The position numbers and the translations under genes were made by a program. From positions 1,054,001 to 1,118,000 of the forward strand of contig JAAXNY010000004.1 in NCBI GenBank assembly GCA_013420905.1: DNA of 64,000 bases, in the 5' to 3' direction. How positions within the stretch are numbered: position 1 is the first letter of the stretch; each line of letters opens with the position of its first letter. Shown here one piece after another: positions 1 through 10,351 of this stretch. Source of the stretch: Collybia mongolica (taxonomy: Eukaryota; Basidiomycota; Agaricomycetes; Agaricales; Clitocybaceae). Under the pieces are notes generated by a model that saw only the letters and a program-made list of their open reading frames with translations, was not told where the DNA came from and ran no database searches.

Positions 1-91
1 ATGGGTGAGAGACAATAAAGGATAGCCGATTGCGGGAGTGCCCTGAAATCAGTGGCCTCCCGCGACATGATGATTTGCGCGAACTGCTAAA
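1..91 (-). repeat. Ngaro split direct repeat B2 (truncated by window edge)
   Basis: Direct copy of 490-580 with a single difference (A at 67, G at 556). It is the outermost 3' repeat of the element on the minus strand. B1 probably extends to 476, where it would abut A2, so B2 should continue about 14 bp left of base 1. Confidence 0.9.
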
Positions 92-117
92 TACGTTACA
101 GGAGAGCGGGTGGGTGG

Positions 118-475
118 GTTAAGCACGAATGAAACGAGAATACAACTAAGAGCACGAGAATAATCAGATAAGAAAGATACTACGCCGAATTAAGTGACGA
201 AAAAGGCTCACCCAGAGCACGAGAATAAAGGGGGGAGGCGCTGACCCTGCTCGTACTCTGGGGATTTCTTTATAATGTGCAAGTGAGACATGGTGTCGTC
301 ATAGTGAGGCAAAGCACTGAGCACTATGGTTAAGACGACATAAAATTGAGGCGGCGCAACGCAAAGCGTGTATGCACCTGAGCCACGGAGGCAGGGCAGG
401 GCAGAGCTGCAAAGGGAGTCTCCCTGACGGGTTTTCGCCGTGATTAGCCTTGAGTAAACAATAGTTTAAACCCGA
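118..475 (-). repeat. Ngaro split direct repeat A2
   Basis: 358 bp direct copy of 4759-5116 with one mismatch (C at 336, T at 4977). It sits between B1 and B2, as expected for the internal A2 copy that templates restoration of the element ends during circular-intermediate replication. Confidence 0.93.
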
Positions 476-489
476 CTAATCGCGTGCTC

Positions 490-580
490 ATGGGTGAGAG
501 ACAATAAAGGATAGCCGATTGCGGGAGTGCCCTGAAATCAGTGGCCTCCCGCGACGTGATGATTTGCGCGAACTGCTAAA
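490..580 (-). repeat. Ngaro split direct repeat B1
   Basis: Direct copy of 1-91. The 14 bp between it and A2 (476-489) probably belong to B1, since their counterpart would lie just outside the window. B1 lies downstream of the recombinase stop codon at 697. Confidence 0.9.
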
Positions 581-696
581 GGGCTATATTTGAAGATTGA
601 GAGTATGGAGAGGAAAAGAGGGGGTAAGAAAGATGAGGTAAACGTACGATACAAATACAATAAAAATACAAGATGAAGAATGATGGTGGGTGCAAA

Positions 697-1683
697 TCAG
701 GAGAAAAGTTGGTGACGGAATAAGAGGGTAGCTAGGAGGATGGGGTGGCGGCGGATGTAGATTTGAAATGTTTCAGAAGTCCACCGACCTATAGCTTGAA
801 TCATTTGAGGCAGAATACCTGCTTCTGCTAACGCAGTGGCTCCACCTGCTCTGAGGGAGTGACCTCCAATGTTATTTGGAAAGTGAGATTTCAAGTGTTG
901 AATAAACCAGGATCGGGTTGGAATAGAACCATCACGTTTGATCCAAAGTTCAGGTCGGAACGGGAACTGATGGTCACGGTATGTGAGGTATTTTGAAAAA
1001 GGATGGAGAGGGTCGTCGCCGAGATGCGTTGATTGAATGATGATTTGGTTTCCTTCAAAAAAGCGGTCGGCTTTGTGACCAGGAAGATAGAAGTCGAATG
1101 AGGAGGAGTGTACGTTGACGGAGTTCCGCATTGTAATTTTGCGAAAGTCTCGCAACTTTTTGTTGTCGGGCCATACTAATTCGCCGAGTCGCATGAGGCC
1201 ATGAAAACCTGTAAGAAGTATTGCGAGGAAGAGCTGGCCATCATATAAGGAGGAGGATGAGTAGTACGACGAGACGGTAGATAGGTCTGCACGGGTAAGA
1301 GCTTGTTTGCGAGATGGTGCCGAAGGGTTTAACTTTTTGCATCCTTGAATTGTCTTCACAACTAGGCGATGATGGCGGTGAGACCGAACGTTGGGAAAAA
1401 AGGGTTCGAGTTCGTTGCAAATGCCAGATAAGTATGAGTCAACAGACTTGGGTTTGATGTGATGACACATGTACACAGCGTAAAGGCTGAGTGTGTCTGG
1501 TGTTGGGTCAATCAGGAAATTATGGATGTTACAGAAGTTGATATACGAGTTTAACGCCGAGGAATAAGAGGCAGCTGAGGAGGCTTCGATAGCACTGGCA
1601 ATAGCAATGGCACGCTCACGGACGAGGCGCTCCTTCGTCCAAGCTTCCCGCTGGGGTTGTCTGGATGATGGTGAAAGAATCAT
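697..1683 (-). CDS. Tyrosine recombinase of the Ngaro-like element
   Basis: This 328-residue protein should integrate the circular DNA copy of the retrotransposon through a covalent 3'-phosphotyrosyl intermediate, without a target-site duplication. The N-terminal SAM-like core-binding part covers roughly residues 30-120. The catalytic half shows the first Arg in MRLGELV, the His-x-x-Arg box in HSLRAGG, the Trp in GRWTSETF and the nucleophile Tyr a few residues later in QIYIRRHP. All active-site residues are therefore present. Its ATG overlaps the stop of the reverse-transcriptase frame in the four bases ATGA, which suggests termination-reinitiation translation. The frame is uninterrupted, so the enzyme may be functional. 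Confidence 0.93.
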   Translation of the reverse strand: MILSPSSRQPQREAWTKERLVRERAIAIASAIEASSAASYSSALNSYINFCNIHNFLIDPTPDTLSLYAVYMCHHIKPKSVDSYLSGICNELEPFFPNVRSHRHHRLVVKTIQGCKKLNPSAPSRKQALTRADLSTVSSYYSSSSLYDGQLFLAILLTGFHGLMRLGELVWPDNKKLRDFRKITMRNSVNVHSSSFDFYLPGHKADRFFEGNQIIIQSTHLGDDPLHPFSKYLTYRDHQFPFRPELWIKRDGSIPTRSWFIQHLKSHFPNNIGGHSLRAGGATALAEAGILPQMIQAIGRWTSETFQIYIRRHPILLATLLFRHQLFS

Positions 1684-3581
1684 AGTGCAGCTTCCCCCAG
1701 CGTTAGTCGTGGGGGTGAGAACTCGGTGATAGCGAGCCCGGGGTGAAGTATGCGAGCAGTAACGGCATCAAGACGCGAAAGCGCATCGGCAACTTTGTTT
1801 TCATCTCTTGGGATGTGAAATACTCTGAATTGAATTCCAGTCTTTAGCAAGAGGTCGATTGCGGTAATGAGAATTGGGTTGTAAGGTGGTAGCGCGTGCA
1901 GGGTGTTAAACATGTCAAAGGTGTTTGAATTATCTGTTAAGATAGCAAGGCGCTGAGGCTTAGTGGATACGTGCTCGCAGACATGATGGAGAGCTGAGAG
2001 TACAGCAAGGGCTTCAAAAAAGAAGATGCCATGCTTAGTAGATGGCGGAATTGGGCACAGAAAACCCTCACAGGTTTTCGAAGACCAAAATCCCATGCCT
2101 GTCGGACAGGCATCTGATAGATATGTGTCATGTGCTTCACCTCGAGACCACTCTTGTGCCGTGATGATATGGACACCTGTCGAATGGTCGATGTGATTGG
2201 CAAACCAATGCAGCTCATTGCGAATGGCGTTGTTGATAGAAAGTTTCTGATAGGGGGAAGAGCCTCGACGCATTTTCTCATACATGCTTGATAAACTTGG
2301 GCGTAGAAGTGGATATACATTCAAAGACCAATTGATCCAGCCTGCTAAACGCTGGAAATCCTTTAGTGATCGGCGTTGTTGAGAGTTTGCAAATGCATGT
2401 ACAGCTTCAAGCAGGTCGTTTCGAGCATCGATAGGCATGGTGATTGTCATGGTGTTGGGATCCACGTCGAATCCAATGATTGTGAGAGGCGCCCCGTAAA
2501 CTTGCTTGCGTTCTTCATGGGGAATCCCAAGTTCATCGAAAAGACAGAGTAGATGTGTTTGCTTCCGTGGAAGCATTTTGTCGTATGGTGGATAATAAGA
2601 GACATTGTGCGCGAAGTCCCATGAGAATGCATCATCAACGTAGGCAAAGAGATCATGAATAGACCTGATAAAGGTAGCGATCCAAAGGACTAAGCTGAAA
2701 AAGGTAATCCACAATCGCCCTGCTCCTTGATTGCCAAAGTCATTGTTGTTATCAACATGATATTTGCCATCAATCGAAACGACTTGATGCAGTTGCCACA
2801 AGCGATGTACAGGTAAACGTCGATATGCTTGTGAAACATCGGTTTTGAATAAGACGATTGGGGTATCGCCGTAGGTGCGTCGAAGTCGGACAAGCGCTCT
2901 GCCCAGGGGATGTAGTGAATCCAAATGTGTTTTAGCATCGGTTTGATTGATAAGAGAGTTTGGTGAAAACTCTCCAGCAGACTGGTCAACTACCATCCGA
3001 AATTTGTCTGAATGAGGCTTTGGTACAACCCACAATGGTACGGTCGTCATGCCTGGCAGCAACGAATCGAAGGCTTCGGAATATCTACACAGCGCGATTT
3101 CTTCGTCACACTGATCACAGATAAATTTCTGATGCTGTGCGCTCCGAATTTTCTGACATTTGGCATTATCCACGATGCTCGGCATAGACACACCTTCCGT
3201 CTGGGCCCATGGCCAGAAACCTTCTTCTAATCCTCGGCAGACTGAGTTGACAAGCGATTGATTTGGATGTAATTTCAGTAAGTCTTTGAAGCGAGTGATT
3301 TTGATTGGGGTAGTAATACGAAATAAATGAGGAAATGAATTAATGGTAGACCAAGCTGTGGCATTGAGAAGTTCGTTAACAGGTGGGTTAGGAAATGGTG
3401 GTGCAGTTTCGCTCATAAGAGCTGTGGAGATGTAACGTGACTCATTTTCACTCCAAACATAGTCACGGACATATTTTGGCCTCTTCTCCCAGCGTGATTG
3501 CAGCGGTGATACCTTATCTCCTGATTGCAGTGGTACACTCACTAATGACATGATTGGCGTTGGAGCATTTGGAACAGACAT
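1680..3581 (-). CDS. Reverse transcriptase-RNase H of the Ngaro-like element
   Basis: The protein copies the element RNA into DNA. Fingers and palm motifs are visible: VPLWVVPKPHSDKFRMVVD, FKTDVSQAYRRLP and the YVDD catalytic box in LFAYVDDAF. RNase H follows, with SDACPTGMGFW, a TDNS box and the terminal IPRDENKVADALSRL. The frame stays open upstream to 4328, but that part is an out-of-frame reading of Gag, so the start is placed at an ATG at 3581; the next candidate is at 3551. This start overlaps the Gag stop (3514-3516) in a +1 relation, so translation by frameshift from Gag is the alternative. No protease or integrase is encoded, as usual in Ngaro elements. Confidence 0.9.
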   Translation of the reverse strand: MSVPNAPTPIMSLVSVPLQSGDKVSPLQSRWEKRPKYVRDYVWSENESRYISTALMSETAPPFPNPPVNELLNATAWSTINSFPHLFRITTPIKITRFKDLLKLHPNQSLVNSVCRGLEEGFWPWAQTEGVSMPSIVDNAKCQKIRSAQHQKFICDQCDEEIALCRYSEAFDSLLPGMTTVPLWVVPKPHSDKFRMVVDQSAGEFSPNSLINQTDAKTHLDSLHPLGRALVRLRRTYGDTPIVLFKTDVSQAYRRLPVHRLWQLHQVVSIDGKYHVDNNNDFGNQGAGRLWITFFSLVLWIATFIRSIHDLFAYVDDAFSWDFAHNVSYYPPYDKMLPRKQTHLLCLFDELGIPHEERKQVYGAPLTIIGFDVDPNTMTITMPIDARNDLLEAVHAFANSQQRRSLKDFQRLAGWINWSLNVYPLLRPSLSSMYEKMRRGSSPYQKLSINNAIRNELHWFANHIDHSTGVHIITAQEWSRGEAHDTYLSDACPTGMGFWSSKTCEGFLCPIPPSTKHGIFFFEALAVLSALHHVCEHVSTKPQRLAILTDNSNTFDMFNTLHALPPYNPILITAIDLLLKTGIQFRVFHIPRDENKVADALSRLDAVTARILHPGLAITEFSPPRLTLGEAAL

Positions 3582-4723
3582 GTAAGTAGCTGCAGGTTGC
3601 CGCTGAGTTGGGACACCTTCGCTCATTCCATCTTCGACAGGGAGCGTTGCGGCGCCGGCCTGTTGCCTGCCTCGGTTTTGATTCCGCAGGTTGGTTTGAT
3701 GCGAAAGTGACAGGGTTGTGGATCCACTGGATTTGGAGGTCGGCAAATTCAGCGAGGTTGGTAAGTTCGAGATCACGTCTCTGCGCGACACGAATTCTGA
3801 CTGCCCGGTCGTAATTGATGATGCGGGAGTGTAATTGCACTGGTAAAGAGGCGAAGAAACGTTGGATATGTTTGCCGTAGGCTCGGAGTTCTTGTTTTCG
3901 GTGTTTGAAGACAAACAGAGTGGCGTCGACCACAGCCTCCCAGGCAATGACCCAGTCTCCATGGGTTTTAACATTTTTGGCAGGTGCAACGGATCTGTGG
4001 AGCAACTCAATGTCTTTTCCGAGTTCGATTGACTCCCGGTTATCATATGCGACGGTGTAAAGGTTGGAGAAGACGTGGTCGAAATCGATGGCATTCCCGC
4101 TAAGCAAGTTAAGCCATTCGGACTGCGGGAATTGTGGGTACGGTTTCCCACAGTTGAGCAGCGAGCTTCGAGCGCGTTTGACGTCGCAAGAGAAATTCGC
4201 GAGGAGAGCTTGGGTTTTTTGAAGGGACGACGAGATTCCAGTTGCAGAACCCTCTTCCGAACTTTCGAATCCATACCACGGTAAGGCGTCAAAGTCGAGG
4301 CGTGTTCGCTTTTTGTAATCATCGTCATCGGGCTCGCTTAGACGATCCAATAACCTGGGCTGCTTGTCCGATAGGTTCGCTGCTGTCCTGATTTTCACTT
4401 CCTCGTGCTCTTTCAAGGACCCCTCCCGTCTCATCGACTCGTGTGGCAGCTCCTCTCTGATACTGTTCGAAGTTGTCGAGCATTTCGAGATAGGATCCGT
4501 AAGTCGAGATAAAAGCGTCCTCGCTGATGGTTTCACGAGGGATGGTTTGCTGGAGGAGTAACGACGCCTTGGGCTTCGTGTACTGCCCAGCTCGGAACTT
4601 ATGGACGACGTCGAGACATTGGTCGATGACTTCTTTCTGCAAGGAAGATGATTCTTGGGTGTTGGGTAATTCATGGCTCGCTTGTGTCGTGCTGCTGCCT
4701 GATGTTTCACCATGTTGACTCAT
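3514..4723 (-). CDS. Gag-like protein of the Ngaro-like element, split over two frames
   Basis: The N-terminal part (from the ATG at 4723; starts MSQHGETSG) contains the FRAGQYTKPKA segment common in fungal Ngaro Gag proteins and ends at a TGA near 4325. The remaining part, starting around EPDDDDYKKRTRLDF, lies in the +1 frame and runs to a stop at 3514. It ends with a Cys/His-rich nucleic-acid-binding region (Cys residues in APCRRWNERRC, ATCSYLHVCSKC and ISEC). The two frames meet at CGA-TGA-C. This could be a one-base mutation or a translational +1 shift. The protein should coat the element RNA. It overlaps the reverse transcriptase start. Confidence 0.75.
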
Positions 4724-4758
4724 TTCGGTGTGAGGTAACGATGTGAGGGACGAATTGT

Positions 4759-5116
4759 GTTAAGCACGAATGAAACGAGAATACAACTAAGAGCACGAGA
4801 ATAATCAGATAAGAAAGATACTACGCCGAATTAAGTGACGAAAAAGGCTCACCCAGAGCACGAGAATAAAGGGGGGAGGCGCTGACCCTGCTCGTACTCT
4901 GGGGATTTCTTTATAATGTGCAAGTGAGACATGGTGTCGTCATAGTGAGGCAAAGCACTGAGCACTATGGTTAAGATGACATAAAATTGAGGCGGCGCAA
5001 CGCAAAGCGTGTATGCACCTGAGCCACGGAGGCAGGGCAGGGCAGAGCTGCAAAGGGAGTCTCCCTGACGGGTTTTCGCCGTGATTAGCCTTGAGTAAAC
5101 AATAGTTTAAACCCGA
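4759..5116 (-). repeat. Ngaro split direct repeat A1 (5' end of element)
   Basis: 358 bp, matching 118-475 with one difference. Its right boundary at 5116/5117 is the 5' terminus of the element, because the match stops abruptly at the A-rich host sequence that follows. It should hold the element promoter for minus-strand transcription. Confidence 0.92.
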
Positions 5117-5468
5117 AAAAGTAAGGAAAAGATTTCTCAAAACTCTTGGCAGTTTATTTTGGCTTGGTAAAACACAAGTCTGATTATTGCCTGACCTCAG
5201 AATGACATCCGGACCGGGGCTAGACCTGTGTGCTACCTAATAGTAATACTGACTAGCCTTTTTACTAAAATTCACTGCCCACAAATCAACTTTTGCTTTT
5301 TATTGAGGGTCGTCCCATATTGACTTATTTAAGTTTGTTTGTGCACAAAATAGCTCACCCCATAAATCAAAACGATCAATGATGTCATGACCTTGTCTAC
5401 CAATCCCTTCAAAAACCGAAATATCCAAAAACACCACGCATCGCTGAAAAAGGTGCTCACAGAATAAC
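5117..5468. other. Intergenic: retrotransposon edge to GH63 start
   Basis: AT-rich, non-coding in all frames. It holds the presumed promoter and leader of the glycosidase gene; no distinct motif can be named with confidence. Confidence 0.5.
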
Positions 5469-8400
5469 ATGGGCTCCGATGCTGTAAAAAAGGTTCAAGA
5501 AAAGCTTTTCCGGGGTCTGGGCGTTGAATCTACACCTCAACAACAAGATCGAGGGGAACCTGGCCTGACGATCAATATTCCAAAGCCTCCGCCAACCCCA
5601 ACGCCGCCCCCAAAGCTCGGAAAGCTGGCTGACTCTTCACCAAAAAATATGGAGGAGATTGCTCCATCGGATACTTATCGCCAACGCCTGGCACAGCGGC
5701 TTGGTGACGAATACCGAGGAGCGGAGAAGTACCGATTATTGCAGGATGGTAAGAGGGAGAGGCACTGGAAGCGCTGGGGGCCCTACCTGAGTGATAGGCA
5801 GTGGGTGCGTGCATGATGGCTGTTTCGCGCGATCCGGGGCCGCTTTTAACAAGTATGGTTTTAGGCCACTGTTCGTGAGGATTATTCGGCCAATGGCGAT
5901 GCATGGAGCCATTTCCCCCACGAACAGGCTCGCTCTCGCGCATATAGATGGGGCGAGGATGGGATGGCTGGAATCTCGGATAACCACCAACGCCTGTGCT
6001 TTGGCTTATCGTTGTGGAATGGTGAAGATCCCATTCTCAAAGAACGTCTTTTCGGCGTCACAGGTCATCAAGGCAATCATGGTGAAGATGTCAAGGAACT
6101 CTACTATTATCTCGACTCCACCCCGACGCACTCATATATGAAGTTCTTGTATAAATATCCACAGCGTCGGTACCCATATGAAGAGCTGGTGACTGAGAAT
6201 CAAAACCGGAACCGCGACGTTTCTGAATACGAGATCTTGGATACCGACGCGTTTGAAGGTGATCGGTACTGGGATGTGTTTGTTGAGGTTGGTTGCTACA
6301 TTATTCGCTTGATTATAATCTTATCGCACGAGTCAATAGTACGCCAAAGACGAGGACAACGCAGACAACCTCTACATCCGCATCACAGCGTACAACCGCG
6401 GCCCCGACCCCGCTAGCCTTCACATCATCCCACAATTATGGTTCCCGAACACATGGTCTTGGCCTCTTGAGAAACCACAGATGCCCACTCTTTCGGCCTC
6501 TGTCCGTGGCACTGAGGACAACAAGATTAATCGCATCACTGCTCGTCACCCCTCCCTGGGCAAAACCCATCTATATTGTCTTCCCTCGCCACCTCCAGTC
6601 GGCCCAGCGACCAATTTTGAGGTAGATCCAGACTTCGACGCTATCGAACCCCAGCTGCTCTTTACGGAGAATAATACAAACTTCAGTCGGTTATATGGGG
6701 GAACCAACGAAACGCCGTACGTTAAAGACGCGTTTCATGACCACATCATTCCAAGCCACCGCCCACCCACATCGGAATCTCAGGAAGAAGGTTTCTTTAC
6801 CCCTAGGATCCGTTCTAGAACCGCGTCATCTTTCGGCGCTGAACGTCCTGAAGTTCCCGAAGAAGGTCCCTGTACACCTTTCCCCCCCGGCCCGTCCTAT
6901 GTCAATCCAGAAAAGAAAGGAACCAAGTCTGCCGCTCATTATACCTTCGCCGACGTACCGGGGCACGGTGGATGTGCAGTGGTTCGCCTAAAAATGACAC
7001 CGTCGCGGATGGGAAAGGATCCAAGCTTGGAGGACGAAGTTATCTTCGACGATGCTATCGAGGAGAGGAGACAGGAGGCAGATGAATTCTATGGGTCACT
7101 CGTGCTCGGGCCTATCAGCGATGATTTGAAGCAGATCATGAGGCAAGCACTTGGAGGCATGTTGTGGACTAAGCAATATTATAGGTTCATCCAGAAAGAT
7201 TGGATCGAAGGTGATCCAGCACAGCCAAAGCCACCACCTGAGAGGAAGTTTATCAGAAACCGAGTACGTAGTATCATCCGGTCTACATCCACTTATACTC
7301 TGGCTAATTGTACCAAACTCTAGGAATGGAGGCATATGCACATCGAAGACATTCTCTCTATGCCTGACAAGTTATTTTCCTGAACTTTTAACATGCATAT
7401 AGCCACTTATCTCGTTCTGGTACAGATGGGAATATCCTTTCTTTGCAGCCTGGGATACTGCATTCCACTGTATCCCGCTAGCTGTTGTAGACCCCGCGTT
7501 TGCGAAATCCCAGCTTGATTTACTGACCCGGGAGTGGTATATGAAACCGGATGGTCAGATTCCCGCATATGAGTGGAATTTCAGCGACGTCAATCCTCCA
7601 GTACACGCATGGTACGCCGTTGTCCTTGCCACATTTTTCTCCTCATATCAAATACCTCCTCCACAGGGCGACGTTCCGGGTTTTCAAGATTGAACGTAAA
7701 CTTACCGGAAAAGAAGACTTGGCGTTCCTCGAGCGCGTGTTCCAAAAACTGCTCTTGAATTTCACCTGGTGAGAACCTGTCTCATCCGTTATTTATTGTG
7801 ACGGCTAAAACTTTTGCAAAGGTGGGTGAATCGGAAAGATCAGGGAGGAAATAATGTCTTTGAAGGTGGTTTCCTTGGGCTCGATAATATCGGTGCTTTC
7901 AACCGATCAGAGCCTCTGCCTACCGGTGGGACTTTGCGGCAGGCGGATGGAACCGCTTGGATGGCATTTTATTGTCTTAATATGTATGTGGTTCATTGTT
8001 TCTAAGTTACATAAACGAACTGATTGTGTTTATAAAGGTTAAATATGGCACTTGAACTGGCGAAACATAACCCTGTCTACGAGGATATCGCGTCCAAATT
8101 TTTTGAGGTCGGTCGAAACATGTTCCTTTACTCTATTCTTTCAGAATGTGCTGATTGTGAGGCCAACATAGCACTTCATTTTCATCGCAGATGCAATGAC
8201 CTACAAGGAGGGTGATGACGAAATCAGTCTTTGGAATGATAAGGACGGGATGTACTATGACGCCATAGAATTTGGACCCGGACATTCGATGCAGTTGCCA
8301 GTTCGCAGCCTTGTGGGATTAATTCCCTTGTATGGCACGTTGGTCCTGGAACCTTCAGTCCTGAACCGGTTCCCCGGGTTTAAGAAGAGGGTCGAGTGGT

Positions 8401-9650
8401 TCCTTAACAATAGACCCGAGGTGTCTGCGAGGAATATGGCTAACATGAAGGGTAGGTCGTCGATCTTTTCGAGGCTGGTTCATCTATGGAATTATTCATC
8501 TCCAGTTGGTGGGCGGGAGCAGAGAAGGTTGCTGGCGCTAGCAAGTAAGGAGAGGCTGGTGAAGATTTTAGAGAAAATGTTGGATGAGGATGAGTTCCTA
8601 AGCGAGCATGGCATAAGATCGTATGTTCTTGCTCTCGGATAAACACTTCATCTAGTCATGCTAACAAACCCTCCGCTCCCACAGTTTATCCAAGTTGCAT
8701 AAAGACCATCCGTGGGGTATGGATGTGAATGGACAGCGATATGAAGTTGGATACTGGCCAGGTGACTCGCGGTCTGGGATGTTTGGCGGGAACTCAAACT
8801 GGAGAGGCCCTATTTGTGTGTCCCATTTTATACTTATCGTTTGTCATTTCGAGACTGACTTCATGCCTCTACCTAGGGCTCGCTACTAATTTTCTCCTCA
8901 TAGAAAGCTTACAGCGATTCTACCAGTACTATGGAGATGATTTACAGGTATGACGCAGATGTGCGCCACTCTTCCCATAGATTGATCACGATTAGGTTGA
9001 ATGCCCTACCGGAAGCGGTGATTACATGAATCTCGTTGCTGTCGCCGAGGAAATTCAACACCGCATTATTCACATCTTCGGCCGGGATATGGAGGGGCGT
9101 AGAGCCACCAATGGAGGCAATCCGAAATTGGACCATGATCCTCACTTTCGGGATTACGTTTGGTTCTATGAGGTCCGCGGCCTGGCCCACTCTTGACAAA
9201 GCCTCACAGTTAATTTACTTCTAAACGCCAGTTTTTCCATGCTGACAATGGTCGCGGTCTTGGTGCCTCACACCAAACTGGCTGGTAGGTTGCCACGCGT
9301 GACGCTATCTGAAAGAACTAATTGCTTGCTAGGTCCGGCCTTGTTGCGTATCATATCCTTCAGAGTGGTGTGAGCTGCCGCCTGCCCAAAACACCTAAAA
9401 GTGAATCATATTTTTCTCGTTCGGGGTTTACCGTAACTGAAACCTCTGCAGCTCCTCGAAGTCTTGCAAACCACTACTTTGATGTGAGTTTTTTGAGCGT
9501 TGTCTGTGGCCAACAACTGAATTATATTCACAGGAAACCATCGACTCACGTTCAGAATTCGGCGGGGACGACTCTAAATCAGCTTTCAGCGTTACGAGCG
9601 CCTTTGATCCACTTAACACCCTCGGTGATATCTCTCCTGATGCTTTGTAG
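5469..9650 (+). CDS. GH63-family glycoside hydrolase (mannosyl-oligosaccharide glucosidase-like)
   Basis: Sixteen exons: 5469-5804, 5865-6287, 6340-7263, 7324-7370, 7426-7611, 7667-7768, 7822-7983, 8038-8107, 8172-8451, 8506-8620, 8685-8815, 8877-8947, 8996-9172, 9232-9284, 9333-9483, 9534-9650. They encode about 1,114 residues. Family-typical blocks are [91 protein letters not shown] and the C-terminal [19 protein letters not shown]. The family forms an (alpha/alpha)6 barrel and cleaves terminal alpha-glucosyl linkages by inversion. No signal peptide or membrane anchor is seen, so it resembles the soluble bacterial/fungal GH63 branch rather than ER glucosidase I. The exact substrate cannot be inferred. 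Confidence 0.9.
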
Positions 9651-10351
9651 AATTACACGAGATAAGCTTTCCGGTATCAATATCAACAAGGGGGCGCCAT
9701 AGTACATGGACCTGGATATTTTTCTTTAATTGGACTTCTCCGGCAAATGAACGACAGCCTGTAGCCCTTAGATTTCTGTAGAATTCAAACATACATACAC
9801 ACATCATTCGTAGCTCCTTCCGGCGATTTGTATCTGCCCTCACTGCACGTTCTGTACTCAAGCATTATGTAGAGCCTTTTGGGTTTCTAGCGCCTCCATT
9901 GGCAATTTTATCTTGTCCCATTAAGTGTTATTAAGCGCTGCTCATATTTTACTACTGGAATGGACCGTGGCAAAACAAACGCGTGGTTGCGAGTCGCGCC
10001 AAGAAACAGTCACGCATTAAATCACGTGATTCTGATGTGATGTAGTGTCGATCGGTCGAATGCCTCTGCCGAATTTTAACCAACACGACTTTCACAGATC
10101 TTGCGATCGACTCTGACTTCACCACTTAAAGATACCTGCCGTGATCTCCTTTGGATCCTTTGTTTGAGCAATGCTTACAGGCACTCTACCAGGAACCACT
10201 GTGCCTTAGCGGCATTAGAAGGTGTATGTAGAACCATGAAGTGTAGCATATACCCCCATCTATCCTGCACCAAGTGAAGAGTATAGAAAGGGTGGTTTAA
10301 CCAAATGTCCTCCTCTTATCTCTCGGACATTATTGGCAAACCGCCCACTCC
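9651..10351. other. Intergenic, no gene seen
   Basis: About 700 bp without a credible coding exon. It should hold the GH63 3' end and the promoter of the ZZ-finger gene. Two short ATCACGTGAT-like palindromic stretches near 10020 could be bHLH-type sites, but this is weak. Confidence 0.4.

Larger units (their letters stand above)
1..5116 (-). mobile_element. Ngaro-like tyrosine-recombinase (DIRS order) retrotransposon, left end cut by window
   Basis: Read on the minus strand the order is A1 (5116-4759), Gag, reverse transcriptase-RNase H, tyrosine recombinase, B1 (580-490), A2 (475-118), B2 (91-1). This A1-ORFs-B1-A2-B2 arrangement of split direct repeats, with a tyrosine recombinase in place of a DDE integrase, is the known hallmark of Ngaro-type elements. 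No methyltransferase domain (expected in DIRS1 proper) and no SGNH hydrolase domain was seen. The two A copies differ at one base in 358, so the copy is young. Gag needs one frame change, but the RT and recombinase frames are open. B2 begins at base 1, so the true end lies outside the window, probably about 14 bp further left. Confidence 0.93.

Noticed and set aside
3584..4328. N-terminal extension of the reverse-transcriptase frame
   Set aside because: Lies over Gag coding in another frame and reads as low-complexity Ser/Thr peptide; RT homology begins only near 3500.
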